Shown here in pieces: positions 50,738 through 59,910 of a DNA stretch of 64,000 bases. The stretch lies in contig JAFVDF010000005.1 of the NCBI GenBank assembly GCA_017478625.1, positions 124,001-188,000 on the forward strand. Reading direction: 5' to 3'. The notes under the pieces are model-generated. The model was not told the origin of the DNA, ran no database searches, and saw only the letters and a list, made by a program, of their open reading frames with translations. The position numbers and the translations under genes were made by a program. Position 1 is the stretch's first letter, and every line of letters starts with the position of its first letter. Source of the DNA: Alloprevotella sp. (GTDB lineage Bacteria > Bacteroidota > Bacteroidia > Bacteroidales > Bacteroidaceae).

Positions 50738-50863
50738 TCGCGTCAGCTAATTGCATTATGGAACAGTTCGTTAGGATAATTTAACATCTGCGTAAAATGT
50801 CAATAGAATTTACCCCAAAGAGACAACACCACATCCGCCAGATAGAGTATCTCTTTGCGACAC

Positions 50864-50900
50864 AAAAAAATGACGGCAAGCCTATCTGGGCCTGCCGTCA
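50864..50900 (-). terminator. terminator after the 222-residue lipoprotein gene
   Basis: TGACGGCA (50871-50878) pairs with TGCCGTCA (50893-50900), with inner GCC/GGC pairing. On the minus strand TTTTTTT follows at once. Confidence 0.9.
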
Positions 50901-50924
50901 GAAAATGGTTCTGCCATAATGAGA

Positions 50925-51593
50925 CTACTTACTCTCATTTCGTACATCCACAGCTTCAAGAACAAACTCCGTCGGGGCTGTGGTCAAGCGCATATCTTCC
51001 GGCACACCAAGAGTCTCGTTAAAAAACTTGATCATGTCAAAATGCAACACCGTCTCACCTGCCAGGTTCCTCCCAAGCTGAGCCTCAAACTTTGTAAACC
51101 GTGAAAGGTCTAATGTTTCGAATTTCGGGAGAATATGCTTATTAGTCGCTTGGATAATACCTTCATCATCTAGGCTGGGCAAGAGGAAATAATAAGTCAG
51201 TTTCCCCGTGGTCTCGTCATAAGTATATGCTCCCTTAAACTCATATGAGTACGATGCTTCCTCTTCGCTCAATGCAACCGAAGATATGGACGGCCCAGAC
51301 CGGAGCACAGTTCCCTCCATATTAACTCGAAATTCGCCTACATTCAATAGTCCTTCAGACGTCTCTTCGGGGTCTAAGTCGGAAAAACATAAACCTAGTG
51401 TAAAGGCAAATTGAGCTCCCGAGTTATTGGTCATTGTGTATGTAGTTGGAGTCTCCCAGGCATAGAAAGAGTATAGTTCTGTCAGTGCAAGGGGCGTTTC
51501 TGTAACAACCGGAGGGGTTGTAGTATCATCGCTACACGCGGTGAAAGTGCCAAGCATCAATACTGAGGCCAGCAAGAATAAGATTTTCTTCAT
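50925..51593 (-). CDS. lipoprotein of unknown function
   Basis: The product has 222 residues with lipobox cysteine at 20 (LMLGTFTACSDD). A Thr/Pro-rich linker follows, then a beta-rich domain of about 180 residues (YSYEFKGAYTYDETTGKLTYY), resembling the exported lipocalin-like lipoproteins of gut Bacteroidales; no family is assigned. The 5' region is unusual: a G14 homopolymer sits just upstream of a plausible promoter (51675-51706), which could vary expression. Transcribed alone, with a strong terminator. Confidence 0.75.
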   Translation of the reverse strand: MKKILFLLASVLMLGTFTACSDDTTTPPVVTETPLALTELYSFYAWETPTTYTMTNNSGAQFAFTLGLCFSDLDPEETSEGLLNVGEFRVNMEGTVLRSGPSISSVALSEEEASYSYEFKGAYTYDETTGKLTYYFLLPSLDDEGIIQATNKHILPKFETLDLSRFTKFEAQLGRNLAGETVLHFDMIKFFNETLGVPEDMRLTTAPTEFVLEAVDVRNESK

Positions 51594-51674
51594 AATGGTA
51601 CTGTAAATTTATAGGATAAAATATGTGTAAAATGGCACGGTGCTCGAGAGTCGTAAAAACAGGCCTTCCGACTG

Positions 51675-51706
51675 CAAATAAAAGCCGTTATCCGCTCATT
51701 TGCAAA
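51675..51706 (-). promoter_or_regulatory. probable promoter for the 222-residue lipoprotein gene
   Basis: On the minus strand TTTG (51703-51706), 20 bp, then TTTATTTG (51675-51682) followed by C. The -7 box misses one consensus base. The start codon is about 80 bp further on. Confidence 0.45.
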
Positions 51707-51727
51707 CATTTCCGAAAAAATCAACAA

Positions 51728-51741
51728 GGGGGGGGGGGGGG
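51728..51741. repeat. G14 homopolymer tract
   Basis: Fourteen consecutive G (C on the minus strand) in a non-coding gap, ending 21 bp upstream of the -33 box of the lipoprotein promoter. Runs this long are prone to slippage in replication and sequencing. Confidence 0.9.
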
Positions 51742-51805
51742 TAGATTTGAGCATACGGCCTAATTTTTGCCAACTACACTTGTCAAAATTACCTCTGTGT
51801 TAAAC

Positions 51806-51850
51806 AAAAAAAAATTGGAGCATTTTCCTAAATCCTGACAACGCTCCAAT
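51806..51850 (-). terminator. terminator after the sulfatase-maturase gene
   Basis: ATTGGAGC (51814-51821) pairs with GCTCCAAT (51843-51850) across a 21-nt loop. On the minus strand a run of nine T follows the stem. Confidence 0.8.
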
Positions 51851-51860
51851 CTTCAGATTG

Positions 51861-53213
51861 CTATACCTCGTGCATAATCTCGGCAGGGGCCCGACCTTCC
51901 TGCAGAAGTTTTTTCATTCTATCCATATAAGGGGCGACGTGCGCAAAGAACTTCTTATAGCCTCGGCATAGATAGTTGTGACGTTGATTACCGTAACTGT
52001 CCGTCGCAAACCGCAGACGAGGACACTCTCCGTGGCAGGCAAAAAGATAGTCGCATTCTCTACATTCACGCGTCAGCGCCTCCCGCTTGTCTAATCCGAA
52101 CTGTCGTTGCCGTTCATCCTGGAGCATCTCCACGAGCGGGCGTTCGTAGATATTTCCCAACTTATACTCCGGAAACACAAAGTGGTCGCAACAATATACA
52201 TCCCCTTGAAATTCCATCGCCAAGGCGTGTCCACAGGTTTCAGCCAAGGTACAGACACCCGGCATTACCCCCACCCAATTTGCCAGCGTGGCATCGAAAA
52301 GTTGCACGAACATCTTTCCCACATCCCTACGCACCCATTCATCAAAGATAGCACAGAGAAAATCGCCCCACTGTCCCGGAGACACGGAGAAAGGTGCCAG
52401 TTGCAAATGGGTCCCTCCTGCAACCGAAGCCAGATGTCTGCCATCGGAATGGGGCTCAATACGTTCAACCACAGGCGTGAACTGCAAAAAGGGGCCACTG
52501 AGTTCGTCACGAAAAAAACGATAGAAGTCAAGCGGATAATCCGCATTGTAATCATTAACTACGGCCAAGGCGTTCCATTCCACGCCGTGCTTTTGCAGAA
52601 GCCTTATGCCACGCAAAACCTGCATAAAGGACGGACGACCGGTGCGCGACTTGCGGTATTCATCGTGGAACTCTTGCGGGCCGTCAATACTGACACCTAC
52701 TAAGAAGTGGTTCTTAGCCAAAAATTCCGCCCACTCATCCGTCAGCAACGTGGCATTGGTCTGAAGAGCATTGTCTATATGACGGCCTTCAGCATATTTG
52801 CGTTGCAGATCAAGTGCTTTCTGATAAAAACTGACCGGACGCATCAGCGCCTCGCCACCATGCCATGTAAACAACACATTGGGTGTGGGCTGCGCCTGAA
52901 TATAGTCACGCGTGAAACGCTCTAACAAAGCGTCGCTCATCACGTGATGTGGGGTCTGTGCATAGAGATGTTTCTTTTCGGTATAGTAACAATACTCACA
53001 CGCAAGGTTACAAAGCGCTCCGGCGGGCTTTGCCATCACATAGAACGGCACTCTTGCTATATCGGCTGATACAGGTTCTCCCAAAAGCCCAAAGGGATCG
53101 GCTGTTGAAGAACGTAAAAAGCCACGCTCCAAACTATTATCAGAGCGGGCTTCATTATGCAGTGAGCCGTCAGCCTTGTGCCCCAAGGCAGGCCGGCGCG
53201 TTTTTTCGTCCAT
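51861..53213 (-). CDS. anaerobic sulfatase-maturating enzyme (radical SAM/SPASM)
   Basis: The product has 450 residues. The radical-SAM cluster motif is CNLACEYCYYTEK (CxxxCxxC), followed by TWHGGEALMRP and GVSIDGPQEFHD. The C-terminal SPASM region has CGHALAMEFQGDVYCCDHFV and CRECDYLFACHGECPRLRF, which bind two further clusters. The enzyme converts a Cys or Ser of sulfatases to formylglycine in the cytoplasm. The first 50 residues are an extension not typical of the family, so a later start is possible. No sulfatase gene lies in this window; clients must be elsewhere. It is 9 bp behind nagB. Confidence 0.88.
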   Translation of the reverse strand: MDEKTRRPALGHKADGSLHNEARSDNSLERGFLRSSTADPFGLLGEPVSADIARVPFYVMAKPAGALCNLACEYCYYTEKKHLYAQTPHHVMSDALLERFTRDYIQAQPTPNVLFTWHGGEALMRPVSFYQKALDLQRKYAEGRHIDNALQTNATLLTDEWAEFLAKNHFLVGVSIDGPQEFHDEYRKSRTGRPSFMQVLRGIRLLQKHGVEWNALAVVNDYNADYPLDFYRFFRDELSGPFLQFTPVVERIEPHSDGRHLASVAGGTHLQLAPFSVSPGQWGDFLCAIFDEWVRRDVGKMFVQLFDATLANWVGVMPGVCTLAETCGHALAMEFQGDVYCCDHFVFPEYKLGNIYERPLVEMLQDERQRQFGLDKREALTRECRECDYLFACHGECPRLRFATDSYGNQRHNYLCRGYKKFFAHVAPYMDRMKKLLQEGRAPAEIMHEV

Positions 53214-53222
53214 TACGGAGAC

Positions 53223-54014
53223 TTAGAGATTGTCGCGCTCTACGTCCTTGAAGAAACGATAGGTGCCGTGTTTGATTTCCTCGCAGGCAGCCTCGTCGCA
53301 GACTATTATACCGTGCGGGTGAAGTTGTAGCGACGAGATGGTCCACATTTGCGTAACAGGGCCCTCTACTGCGGCCTGCAAAGCACGTGACTTATTGTGT
53401 CCGTTACACAGTATGAGCACTTCCTTTGCACTCATTACCGTGCCCACACCTACGGTCAAAGCCTGTGCCGGAACATTTTCCGGATTACCACCAAAGAACC
53501 GACTGTTGGCCACTCTGGTATCAGTGGTCAGCGTCTTGATGCGCGTGCGACTGGAAAGGCTCGAACCGGGCTCATTGAAAGCGATATGCCCGTCAGGACC
53601 AATACCACCGATGAAGAGATCAATACCGCCGGCCTCACGAATCTGCTTTTCGTATTTTGCACATTCTTCTAACAGATCAGGAGCATTACCATTTAAGATA
53701 TGAATATTCTCTGCCGGGCAGTCAATATGATTAAAAAGATTTTCCTTCATAAAGGAATGATAACTCTCCGGGTGCTCTTCAGGCAAGCCTACATATTCGT
53801 CCATGTTGAAAGTTACTACATTCTTGAAACTAACCCGGCCCTCTTTATAAGCACGAATAAGTCCCTGGTACATACCTATGGGAGAAGAGCCCGTAGGAAG
53901 TCCCAATATGAAAGGATGTTCAGCCGTAGGTTGGGCTGCATTGATTTTGTTTACCACATAATTGGCGGCCCATTCGGAGAGTCGCTCATAGTTCGGTTCA
54001 ATAATAACTCGCAT
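53223..54014 (-). CDS. nagB: glucosamine-6-phosphate deaminase
   Basis: The 263-residue product, from the ATG at 54014 ([20 protein letters not shown]), matches the usual length; upstream in-frame sequence is non-conserved. [55 protein letters not shown] and [13 protein letters not shown] are NagB signatures. The enzyme converts GlcN6P to fructose 6-phosphate and ammonia, feeding amino sugars from glycans or mucin into glycolysis. It leads a two-gene unit with the sulfatase maturase, linking amino-sugar use with sulfated glycans. A -7-like TATCTTTG lies at 54078-54085 on the minus strand. Confidence 0.97.
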   Translation of the reverse strand: MRVIIEPNYERLSEWAANYVVNKINAAQPTAEHPFILGLPTGSSPIGMYQGLIRAYKEGRVSFKNVVTFNMDEYVGLPEEHPESYHSFMKENLFNHIDCPAENIHILNGNAPDLLEECAKYEKQIREAGGIDLFIGGIGPDGHIAFNEPGSSLSSRTRIKTLTTDTRVANSRFFGGNPENVPAQALTVGVGTVMSAKEVLILCNGHNKSRALQAAVEGPVTQMWTISSLQLHPHGIIVCDEAACEEIKHGTYRFFKDVERDNL

Positions 54015-54207
54015 AGTTGTGGAATGTTTTATGTTGAGGATTAGATTGTTGTATCCACTATTTACTTTAAGGTATAGCAAAGATACTGTATTTCCGCTCA
54101 AAATTGCATATTTCAATCAGAAAATACTATTCTACCACGGTGCAAGCTACATACTTTTTGCTAATTTCGCATAATAGAACACACGGATAAATCGACACTA
54201 TAGAGAT

Positions 54208-55455
54208 ATGCTCCTTTATTTTATTCTCGGCCTGTTGGCCGGTCTGCTCATTGCCACCAGCGTGGCCGCTTATTTCTATTCCATTAAAAATGCAAGCCTT
54301 TCTGCCACAAAGAGAGAACTTGAACTTGTGCGCACTGAGAGCAACAGACAAGCGACCGAGTACGAACAACGATTTCAGCAGCAGATGGCATTGGTCCGCG
54401 AGAGTCTTGAAACGACCACGCAAAAAATGCTGGATGAGAGCCGAGATAAACTAACCGACCGCAACAGGAAGGACGTAGGTGACTTGACGCAACCGTTGCG
54501 CGAAGCCATACGAGATATGCGCACAGAGATGGCAAACAACAGTCGCGAAACAGCCCGGCAGACCGCAGGCCTTAGTGCAGAGATAAAAATACTGGCCGAA
54601 GCCAGCCAGAAAGTGGGAGAACGGGCGCAAGCACTTACTGCAGCTCTACGCGGAGAGGTAAAAAAACAAGGCAACTGGGGAGAATTGATTCTGACAACCC
54701 TCCTGGAACGTGAAGGGCTCAAAGACGGTGTCGAGTTTACTACTCAAAAATCGCTACGGGACGCTTTGGGGAGTGTAGCCAAAAATGCAGAGTCCGGCTC
54801 CACAATGCTTCCCGACGCCATTCTGCATTATCCGAATCAACAAGATGTGATTATTGATGCCAAAGTTTCGCTGAATGCATTCTACAACTATCTGCAGGCT
54901 ACTGACGACGTCACAAGAGAAAACGCACTTAGGGCTCATGTAAAAAGTGTCAGGGAGCAATTTCTGCGTCTGTCTAAGAAAAACTACAGCGAATATGTCC
55001 GCCCACCGCGACAAGCCGTAGAATTTGTAGTCATGTTCGTCCCAAACGAAAGTGCGCTTCAGCTGGCTCTCGATAGTGATAGTTCGCTGTGGTATGACGC
55101 CTTTGACAAGCACGTTTTAATTGCCGGCGAACACAATCTGGCTGCAATCTTACGAATCGTAGGAATAGCGTGGCGTCAATTTAAGCAGACCGAAAACCAG
55201 CAACGCGTATTTCAGGTAGCTTCAGAACTATTGGACCGACTGGGGGATTTTGCCCAGCGCTATGCTAAAGTAGGCGAGACCATAGAGCGACTACAAGGAC
55301 AGTTTGACCACGCATCAAAGAAACTGGTAACAGGCCAGCAGAGTGTGGCTAAAAAGGGTAACGAACTGAAAGAATTGGGGGCTAAAGAGAATCCATCGCG
55401 CCCCATTCCACCGGTACAACTTGATGCAGACGATTTAATCAGCCCAGAAAAATAA
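54208..55455 (+). CDS. rmuC: RmuC family DNA recombination protein
   Basis: The 415-residue product has an N-terminal membrane segment (LLYFILGLLAGLLIATSVAAYFY). A long coiled coil follows from about 25 to 140, then the RmuC domain: QGNWGELILTTLLEREGLKDG, DAILHYPNQQDVIIDAKVSLNAFYNYL (PD-(D/E)xK-like core), then EFVVMFVPNESALQLAL. RmuC limits inversions at short inverted repeats; its nuclease activity is predicted, not proven here. It is a single-gene unit. Confidence 0.94.
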   Translation: MLLYFILGLLAGLLIATSVAAYFYSIKNASLSATKRELELVRTESNRQATEYEQRFQQQMALVRESLETTTQKMLDESRDKLTDRNRKDVGDLTQPLREAIRDMRTEMANNSRETARQTAGLSAEIKILAEASQKVGERAQALTAALRGEVKKQGNWGELILTTLLEREGLKDGVEFTTQKSLRDALGSVAKNAESGSTMLPDAILHYPNQQDVIIDAKVSLNAFYNYLQATDDVTRENALRAHVKSVREQFLRLSKKNYSEYVRPPRQAVEFVVMFVPNESALQLALDSDSSLWYDAFDKHVLIAGEHNLAAILRIVGIAWRQFKQTENQQRVFQVASELLDRLGDFAQRYAKVGETIERLQGQFDHASKKLVTGQQSVAKKGNELKELGAKENPSRPIPPVQLDADDLISPEK

Positions 55456-55484
55456 GGCATCTTTGCCACGAAACAAAGATGCCT
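55455..55484. terminator. hairpin between rmuC and GH109 genes
   Basis: AGGCATCTTTG (55455-55465) pairs perfectly with CAAAGATGCCT (55474-55484), 8-nt loop. It overlaps the rmuC stop and lacks a long T-run; it probably serves both convergent genes. Confidence 0.65.
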
Positions 55485-55508
55485 CTAACAATCAGGTATA
55501 AGGCCTGG

Positions 55509-57131
55509 TTACTTTTTGCCCAATCTCTTCTGCACCAATTTTACATACTTCACGCTAATGAGATTGCGGGCCTCTGTGTCCAGAGCCTTATCGTATTCTG
55601 TCCAAGCCTTATGAGCAAGTTCCTTTTGCACGGCCGTAACTCTTGTTGCTCGCTCTAACGACAGGGCTTCCGCCTCGGGCTGGGCAAAGGCATGACGATA
55701 CCCCTTCACATCATTCCAATGTCCGCGTGTGAAATCGGGGAATGTAACGCTCGCACAATTATGATCCATGGAAAGTGCGCCCAATTCTCCAATGCAACAC
55801 CATTCGGCCAGATCATAGACATCCATATCAAGGCGCAAACCATTCTGTAAGCAATAGACAAGCCGGCTGTCCATCACATAGTCCATACCACCGTGTCCTC
55901 CGATTTCTTTGGCGTCTTTGCCATAACGGGCCAATATGGGTGAATAATATTTCTTTTCGAGTGCTTGAGCCTCGGCTTTAGGTATGAAGGCATGACCACT
56001 GAGATCATCCACACTGGGCTGTGTGCCTGCAGCCTTCAACTGCTCACTGCTAAGAGCATACCCCTCAATGGGATATTTGTTAGCAAAACCTTTCGTACCT
56101 GTCAGCTGATAAAGTCTGTTATAGGGTTGCGGAGACATTACATTGTGCTGGATTTCTATCACTTTCCCATTTTCCGTACGCACAAGCGTAGTGGTTGCAT
56201 CACCGCTCCGGTAGGTAGCCGGACGCTGACCGGTTTTTTGCTCAACCCACTCTGGTCCATGCACAGCTTTTGTGTCCATAGCAACCAGCAGTTTCATCCT
56301 ATCGCCACGGTGTATGTCTAAAGCCTGTGCTACTGGTCCAAGTCCGTGGGTTGCATAAAGGTCTCCACGATTCTCCATATTATAGCGCATACGCCAACCG
56401 AGTTTATCATCGCTTCCCGATTTCCAGTAGTAGTCCCAAAATGGGTCAAGGTTATGGATATAAGCTCCCTGAGCGCGGATAATCTCCCCGAAAACGCCAT
56501 GCTGAGCCATATTGAGCGCGTTCATCTCGAACCAGTCGTAGCAACAGTTTTCAAGAATAAAGCAATGGAGTCGCTTTTGCTCACTAAGATCAATAAGTGT
56601 CCAACACTGTTCCAAATTCATAGCCGAGGGCACTTCAACGGCCACATGTTTCCCGTTCTCCATAGCCAGTTTCGCAATCGGGAAATGATGATCCCAATCG
56701 GTTGCGATATATACTATGTCAATATCGTTGCGCAGACAAATTGCCTCATAGCCCTGCTCACCGCTATATACAGAGGCGGGTGGCAAACCTGCTTCACGCA
56801 AAATCTTCTGGCAGGCCACAGCCCTTTCTTCTTCGTAGTCGCACAGTGCGATGACTTCAATACCCGGAATATGCGACCATCGAGCCACAGCATCAGGCCC
56901 ACGCATACCCAAACCGACAAAAGCAACACGCACATTAGATAATACCGGTGTGGTAAGTCCCAAAGCAGTCTGCTGGTCAGATGGTCTTTCTGGAGTTTCT
57001 ACTACTATTGTGCCCTCATCCCAATGCCACTTTGTAGAGGGAGACAATGATTGTGCCAAAGAAGTAGCACCTATCAAAGAGAACAATCCTAGTACGATTC
57101 GTCTGAAATATCTACTCTTCATACATTCCAA
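55509..57131 (-). CDS. GH109-type exported NAD-dependent glycosidase (Gfo/Idh/MocA fold)
   Basis: The product has 540 residues with a signal peptide near the start (RRIVLGLFSLIGATSLAQ). The NAD-binding fold begins VRVAFVGLGMRGPDAV, then IEVIALCDYEEERA. The GH109-specific stretch FILENCCYDWFEMNALNMAQ with GEIIRAQGAYIHNLDP and NRGDLYATHGLGPVAQALDI matches my memory of Bacteroides alpha-N-acetylgalactosaminidases. These cleave terminal GalNAc by an NAD-dependent elimination route. The mucin or blood-group substrate is inference. It is transcribed toward rmuC, with a TATTTTTG box at 57154-57161 on the minus strand. Confidence 0.88.
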   Translation of the reverse strand: MECMKSRYFRRIVLGLFSLIGATSLAQSLSPSTKWHWDEGTIVVETPERPSDQQTALGLTTPVLSNVRVAFVGLGMRGPDAVARWSHIPGIEVIALCDYEEERAVACQKILREAGLPPASVYSGEQGYEAICLRNDIDIVYIATDWDHHFPIAKLAMENGKHVAVEVPSAMNLEQCWTLIDLSEQKRLHCFILENCCYDWFEMNALNMAQHGVFGEIIRAQGAYIHNLDPFWDYYWKSGSDDKLGWRMRYNMENRGDLYATHGLGPVAQALDIHRGDRMKLLVAMDTKAVHGPEWVEQKTGQRPATYRSGDATTTLVRTENGKVIEIQHNVMSPQPYNRLYQLTGTKGFANKYPIEGYALSSEQLKAAGTQPSVDDLSGHAFIPKAEAQALEKKYYSPILARYGKDAKEIGGHGGMDYVMDSRLVYCLQNGLRLDMDVYDLAEWCCIGELGALSMDHNCASVTFPDFTRGHWNDVKGYRHAFAQPEAEALSLERATRVTAVQKELAHKAWTEYDKALDTEARNLISVKYVKLVQKRLGKK

Positions 57132-57206
57132 TAACTAATTAATATTACTACTACAAAAATAGAAAATTTAGGCGAGTTCTGGTCCCTGGCTATAAGGTTT
57201 ACTCAT

Positions 57207-57250
57207 AAAAAAAATTAGCACCTTGGCAAACCTATCTGCCAAAGTGCTAA
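57207..57250 (-). terminator. terminator after the TPR-protein gene
   Basis: TTAGCACCTTGGCA (57215-57228) pairs with TGCCAAAGTGCTAA (57237-57250) with one mismatch. On the minus strand a run of eight T follows. Confidence 0.9.
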
Positions 57251-57276
57251 AAAGTAAGATACTATCTGGCTATATA

Positions 57277-58758
57277 TTATAGACCGAAATTCTTCAGATA
57301 CTTGTCGGCGTTAAGTGCACTATCGTTTTCGTCGTCAACAGAAAGCATATCATTGACATACTTACGAGCATTGGCAAGAACTGCCTTGTTTTCGCCACCA
57401 GTGTTGATATAGTAAACTACATTATACCAGTCTGCACGCAAACGAACGGTCTCGTTCTCGGTATCATCGCCCAACTTAACCAACACATTTTCATAAAGCT
57501 GACGAACTTCCTCTGAGAAGTCATCTGTAGTATTGATTACTGCACGATAATATGTGGGTTGATAGTTGTCAGGCTGAGCGGCTTCGACAAGCTGGAACAA
57601 CTGGTCGCCTTCTTTAACGTACTCAGCTTTCTTCTCTGCAGAAACGCCAGCAGCCTGGCTTGCATAAAGATTAAAGAGAGCCAGTTTGAATGTGTCAGCC
57701 ATTGCAGCCTCTTTTCCCTTCTTTTCAATATATGATTTGAATGTGGCGATTGCTTCATCGTGCTGACCATTGTTTCGCTTGTAGTTAGCCAATTTGCTCA
57801 GACCTTCAATCTTCGCAGGATCTTTCTTTATGGCTTTTTCCATATACTCAGCAGCAAGAGCAGCGTCGTTCTTCATATCGGAAGCGTACTGCGCAGCATA
57901 TTCGTAATCCAAGTAGGTGAAAACGGTGTCAACATAAGAAGCATCGTTGAGATAAGCGGCACTCTGTTCAGCAGCTTCTACATCGTAATTTTCTACATCA
58001 GCGAAGAAAATCATACGCTTGAACACCGGGCTCTTGGGAAAGAGTGCTGAGAACTTCTTAGCATTGGCCGAAAGTGCTTCAATATTGTGGTTCATGTGCA
58101 GACTACTTACAAAGTTCTCTGCTGCGCCCTCGTTTTCTTTTCCTTTAGGCACATTGTTGAAATATTGTTCATAGAATTTGGCTGCATCCTCAAACTCATT
58201 CATGTTGTAATACACATCCGCGAGTTCTTTATCAACATTATAGTTGCTAGGATTCAACTCTTTGATCTTATTGTACATTTCAATGGAAACGTGGGGGTTT
58301 ACATTCTTATATACAAAAGCGTTGAGCTCCATTGCCAAGGTATTTTCCGGCTGGATGTTGAGAATTTCTTCGTACTTCTGACCGGCGGTACCATAGTCAC
58401 GACGTGCGAAAGCAACTTCTGCTCCAAAGAAAAGACCCGGAATATAAGTTGCATCGTTCTGATAGACCTGACGAGCGCAGAAATTAGCCAAAGAAATTAT
58501 CTTCTTATCAAGGAAGTAGTCACCAACGGCAATAAGTTGCTCGTTGTTTTTCTTAATTTTCCTAGATAAGGTCTGGTATAGTTTGTTTCCCTTTTCTGGA
58601 TCAGAAAACTGTACATCAATAATTTGATCGGCCAAAGCTTTTACATCAGCGTTCATTGCAAAGGGGGTATAACCTTTGTCTGTCTGCGAATTTGCGGCTC
58701 CAATGCTCAAAAAGAACAGTGCACCGAGCATCAAGGTCTTGGAAAAAATCGATTTCAT
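57277..58758 (-). CDS. exported tetratricopeptide-repeat protein
   Basis: The product has 493 residues with signal peptide MKSIFSKTLMLGALFFLSIGAANSQ. The mature part is helical throughout. TPR units are visible as AEVAFARRDYGTAGQKYEEIL, DVYYNMNEFEDAAKFYEQYF and LANYKRNNGQHDEAIATFKSYI, plus less regular copies. Such proteins act in periplasmic assembly, but no partner is evident next to it. A full -7 match TATATTTG at 58848-58855 on the minus strand suggests a transcript of its own with a roughly 80-nt leader. The terminator is strong. Confidence 0.88.
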   Translation of the reverse strand: MKSIFSKTLMLGALFFLSIGAANSQTDKGYTPFAMNADVKALADQIIDVQFSDPEKGNKLYQTLSRKIKKNNEQLIAVGDYFLDKKIISLANFCARQVYQNDATYIPGLFFGAEVAFARRDYGTAGQKYEEILNIQPENTLAMELNAFVYKNVNPHVSIEMYNKIKELNPSNYNVDKELADVYYNMNEFEDAAKFYEQYFNNVPKGKENEGAAENFVSSLHMNHNIEALSANAKKFSALFPKSPVFKRMIFFADVENYDVEAAEQSAAYLNDASYVDTVFTYLDYEYAAQYASDMKNDAALAAEYMEKAIKKDPAKIEGLSKLANYKRNNGQHDEAIATFKSYIEKKGKEAAMADTFKLALFNLYASQAAGVSAEKKAEYVKEGDQLFQLVEAAQPDNYQPTYYRAVINTTDDFSEEVRQLYENVLVKLGDDTENETVRLRADWYNVVYYINTGGENKAVLANARKYVNDMLSVDDENDSALNADKYLKNFGL

Positions 58759-59092
58759 ACAATTAATAATGTTATGTTGATATTATTTATTCTGACAAAT
58801 CGTTCGGATTAAAGTTTAAAATCCGTGCGTATCCATCTACGGGCTTGCAAATATACAAAAAACTTAATTTGGGAATACATCGACCGTTTTTTTTCTTTGC
58901 CCCCACTATTTGATAGAAGATGTGCGTAAGCGAATTCTTCCATGCGATAATAGCACCAAAGCGTTAGAATGTCTGTATCAAAACTGGGATAACCGCACAA
59001 TCCCCCACTCCTCTATATTCTTCAGATAGCCCAATAATAAGAATCGGACCCACAAACCTGCAAGTCCGATTCTTAATGAGATAGGGTAATTT
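58759..59092. other. gene-free stretch between two minus-strand units
   Basis: It contains the -7 box of the TPR gene (TATATTTG, 58848-58855, minus strand; no good -33) and the terminator of the efflux operon at 59038-59075. A 63-codon open frame crosses it, but it has no family resemblance and sits on the promoter. Confidence 0.5.
59038..59075 (-). terminator. terminator of the RND efflux operon
   Basis: TAAGAATCGGAC (59038-59049) pairs perfectly over 12 bp with GTCCGATTCTTA (59064-59075), 14-nt loop; on the minus strand TTATTATT follows. Confidence 0.8.
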
Positions 59093-59896
59093 TCAACTGT
59101 CCTTCTGGCGTCGAATTATACCAAGTCTGGATTGCTTGATAAAGTCCACAATTTGTTCTATTTCTTCGCTTCTCGGAATCTGGTCATAAATCTGGTGGAG
59201 TACATCCTCTAGACTCGTGTCACTCATATAAATGAGGCGATACGTGTTGGTTATGTGGCGAAGTATGCGATCGTCTAAATTGTCGTACTTCTTCAGCACA
59301 TCCACGTTCACACCGCGATAGGTTGTAGGATTTCCACCTGCTATGATATAGGGCGGAACATCGTAGTGGACACGACAGCCACTTTGTATAAGTGAATATA
59401 CTCCCACCTTGGCCAGATGTTGCAGGATGACACTTCCAGAGAGAATTGAATAGTCGCTTATCTCGCATTCGCCTGCTATCTGAGAATGTATTCCTATGAC
59501 ACAATGGTTTCCTATCTTCACATCGTGACATACATGAACTCCATCCATCAAGAAGTTATCGTCGCCAATCGTTGTGGCTGTGTTTTCATCCAGACTGCCC
59601 GCTATAACGACATTCTCACGTATCCTATTCTTGTTTCCGATACGGACATGCGTCAAATGCCCTTTCTGGTAGCGGAAACTCTGTGGGGTAGAACCTATTA
59701 CTGCGTTCTGATAAATCAAATTGTCATTGCCAATTTCCACACCTTCAAGGATGGTAGAATGTGCCATTATAACACAGTTCTCCCCGATTATTACATTCTT
59801 GTCTATGTACGCAAAAGGTTGCACGACGGTGCCTTCTCCTATTTGCGCGGAAGGATCAACGAAAGCCAGCGGACTGATTTGTGTATGTGTTTCCAT
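59093..59896 (-). CDS. LpxA-like left-handed beta-helix acyltransferase, divergent
   Basis: The product has 267 residues. Hexapeptide repeats fill residues 8-180 (ISPLAFVDPSAQIGEGTVVQ onward), then a helical C-terminal domain (YDNLDDRILRHITNTYRLIY) as in LpxA. Compared with E. coli LpxA, the histidine pair survives in LMDGVHVCHDVKIGN. However, the TIHRGT segment reads VIAGSL, NQDLKY reads PQSFRY (catalytic-site Asp lost), and the later His after LAG is Glu. It may acylate another sugar nucleotide, or be a relaxed paralogue. It lies 14 bp behind the outer-membrane factor gene, so it is the last gene of the RND operon, away from lpxD/lpxC/fabZ. Confidence 0.8.
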   Translation of the reverse strand: METHTQISPLAFVDPSAQIGEGTVVQPFAYIDKNVIIGENCVIMAHSTILEGVEIGNDNLIYQNAVIGSTPQSFRYQKGHLTHVRIGNKNRIRENVVIAGSLDENTATTIGDDNFLMDGVHVCHDVKIGNHCVIGIHSQIAGECEISDYSILSGSVILQHLAKVGVYSLIQSGCRVHYDVPPYIIAGGNPTTYRGVNVDVLKKYDNLDDRILRHITNTYRLIYMSDTSLEDVLHQIYDQIPRSEEIEQIVDFIKQSRLGIIRRQKDS

Positions 59897-59910
59897 AGTA
59901 TATTTGTTTA

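Noticed and set aside
50454..50784. Two overlapping short open frames (+) of 98 codons in the 50-kb gap
   Set aside because: They cross a promoter-like pair, an intrinsic terminator and inverted repeats, have no family resemblance, and the internal ATG at 50557 precedes the inferred transcript start.
58809..59000. 63-codon open frame (-) upstream of the TPR gene
   Set aside because: It overlaps the -7 promoter element and shows no start context or similarity.
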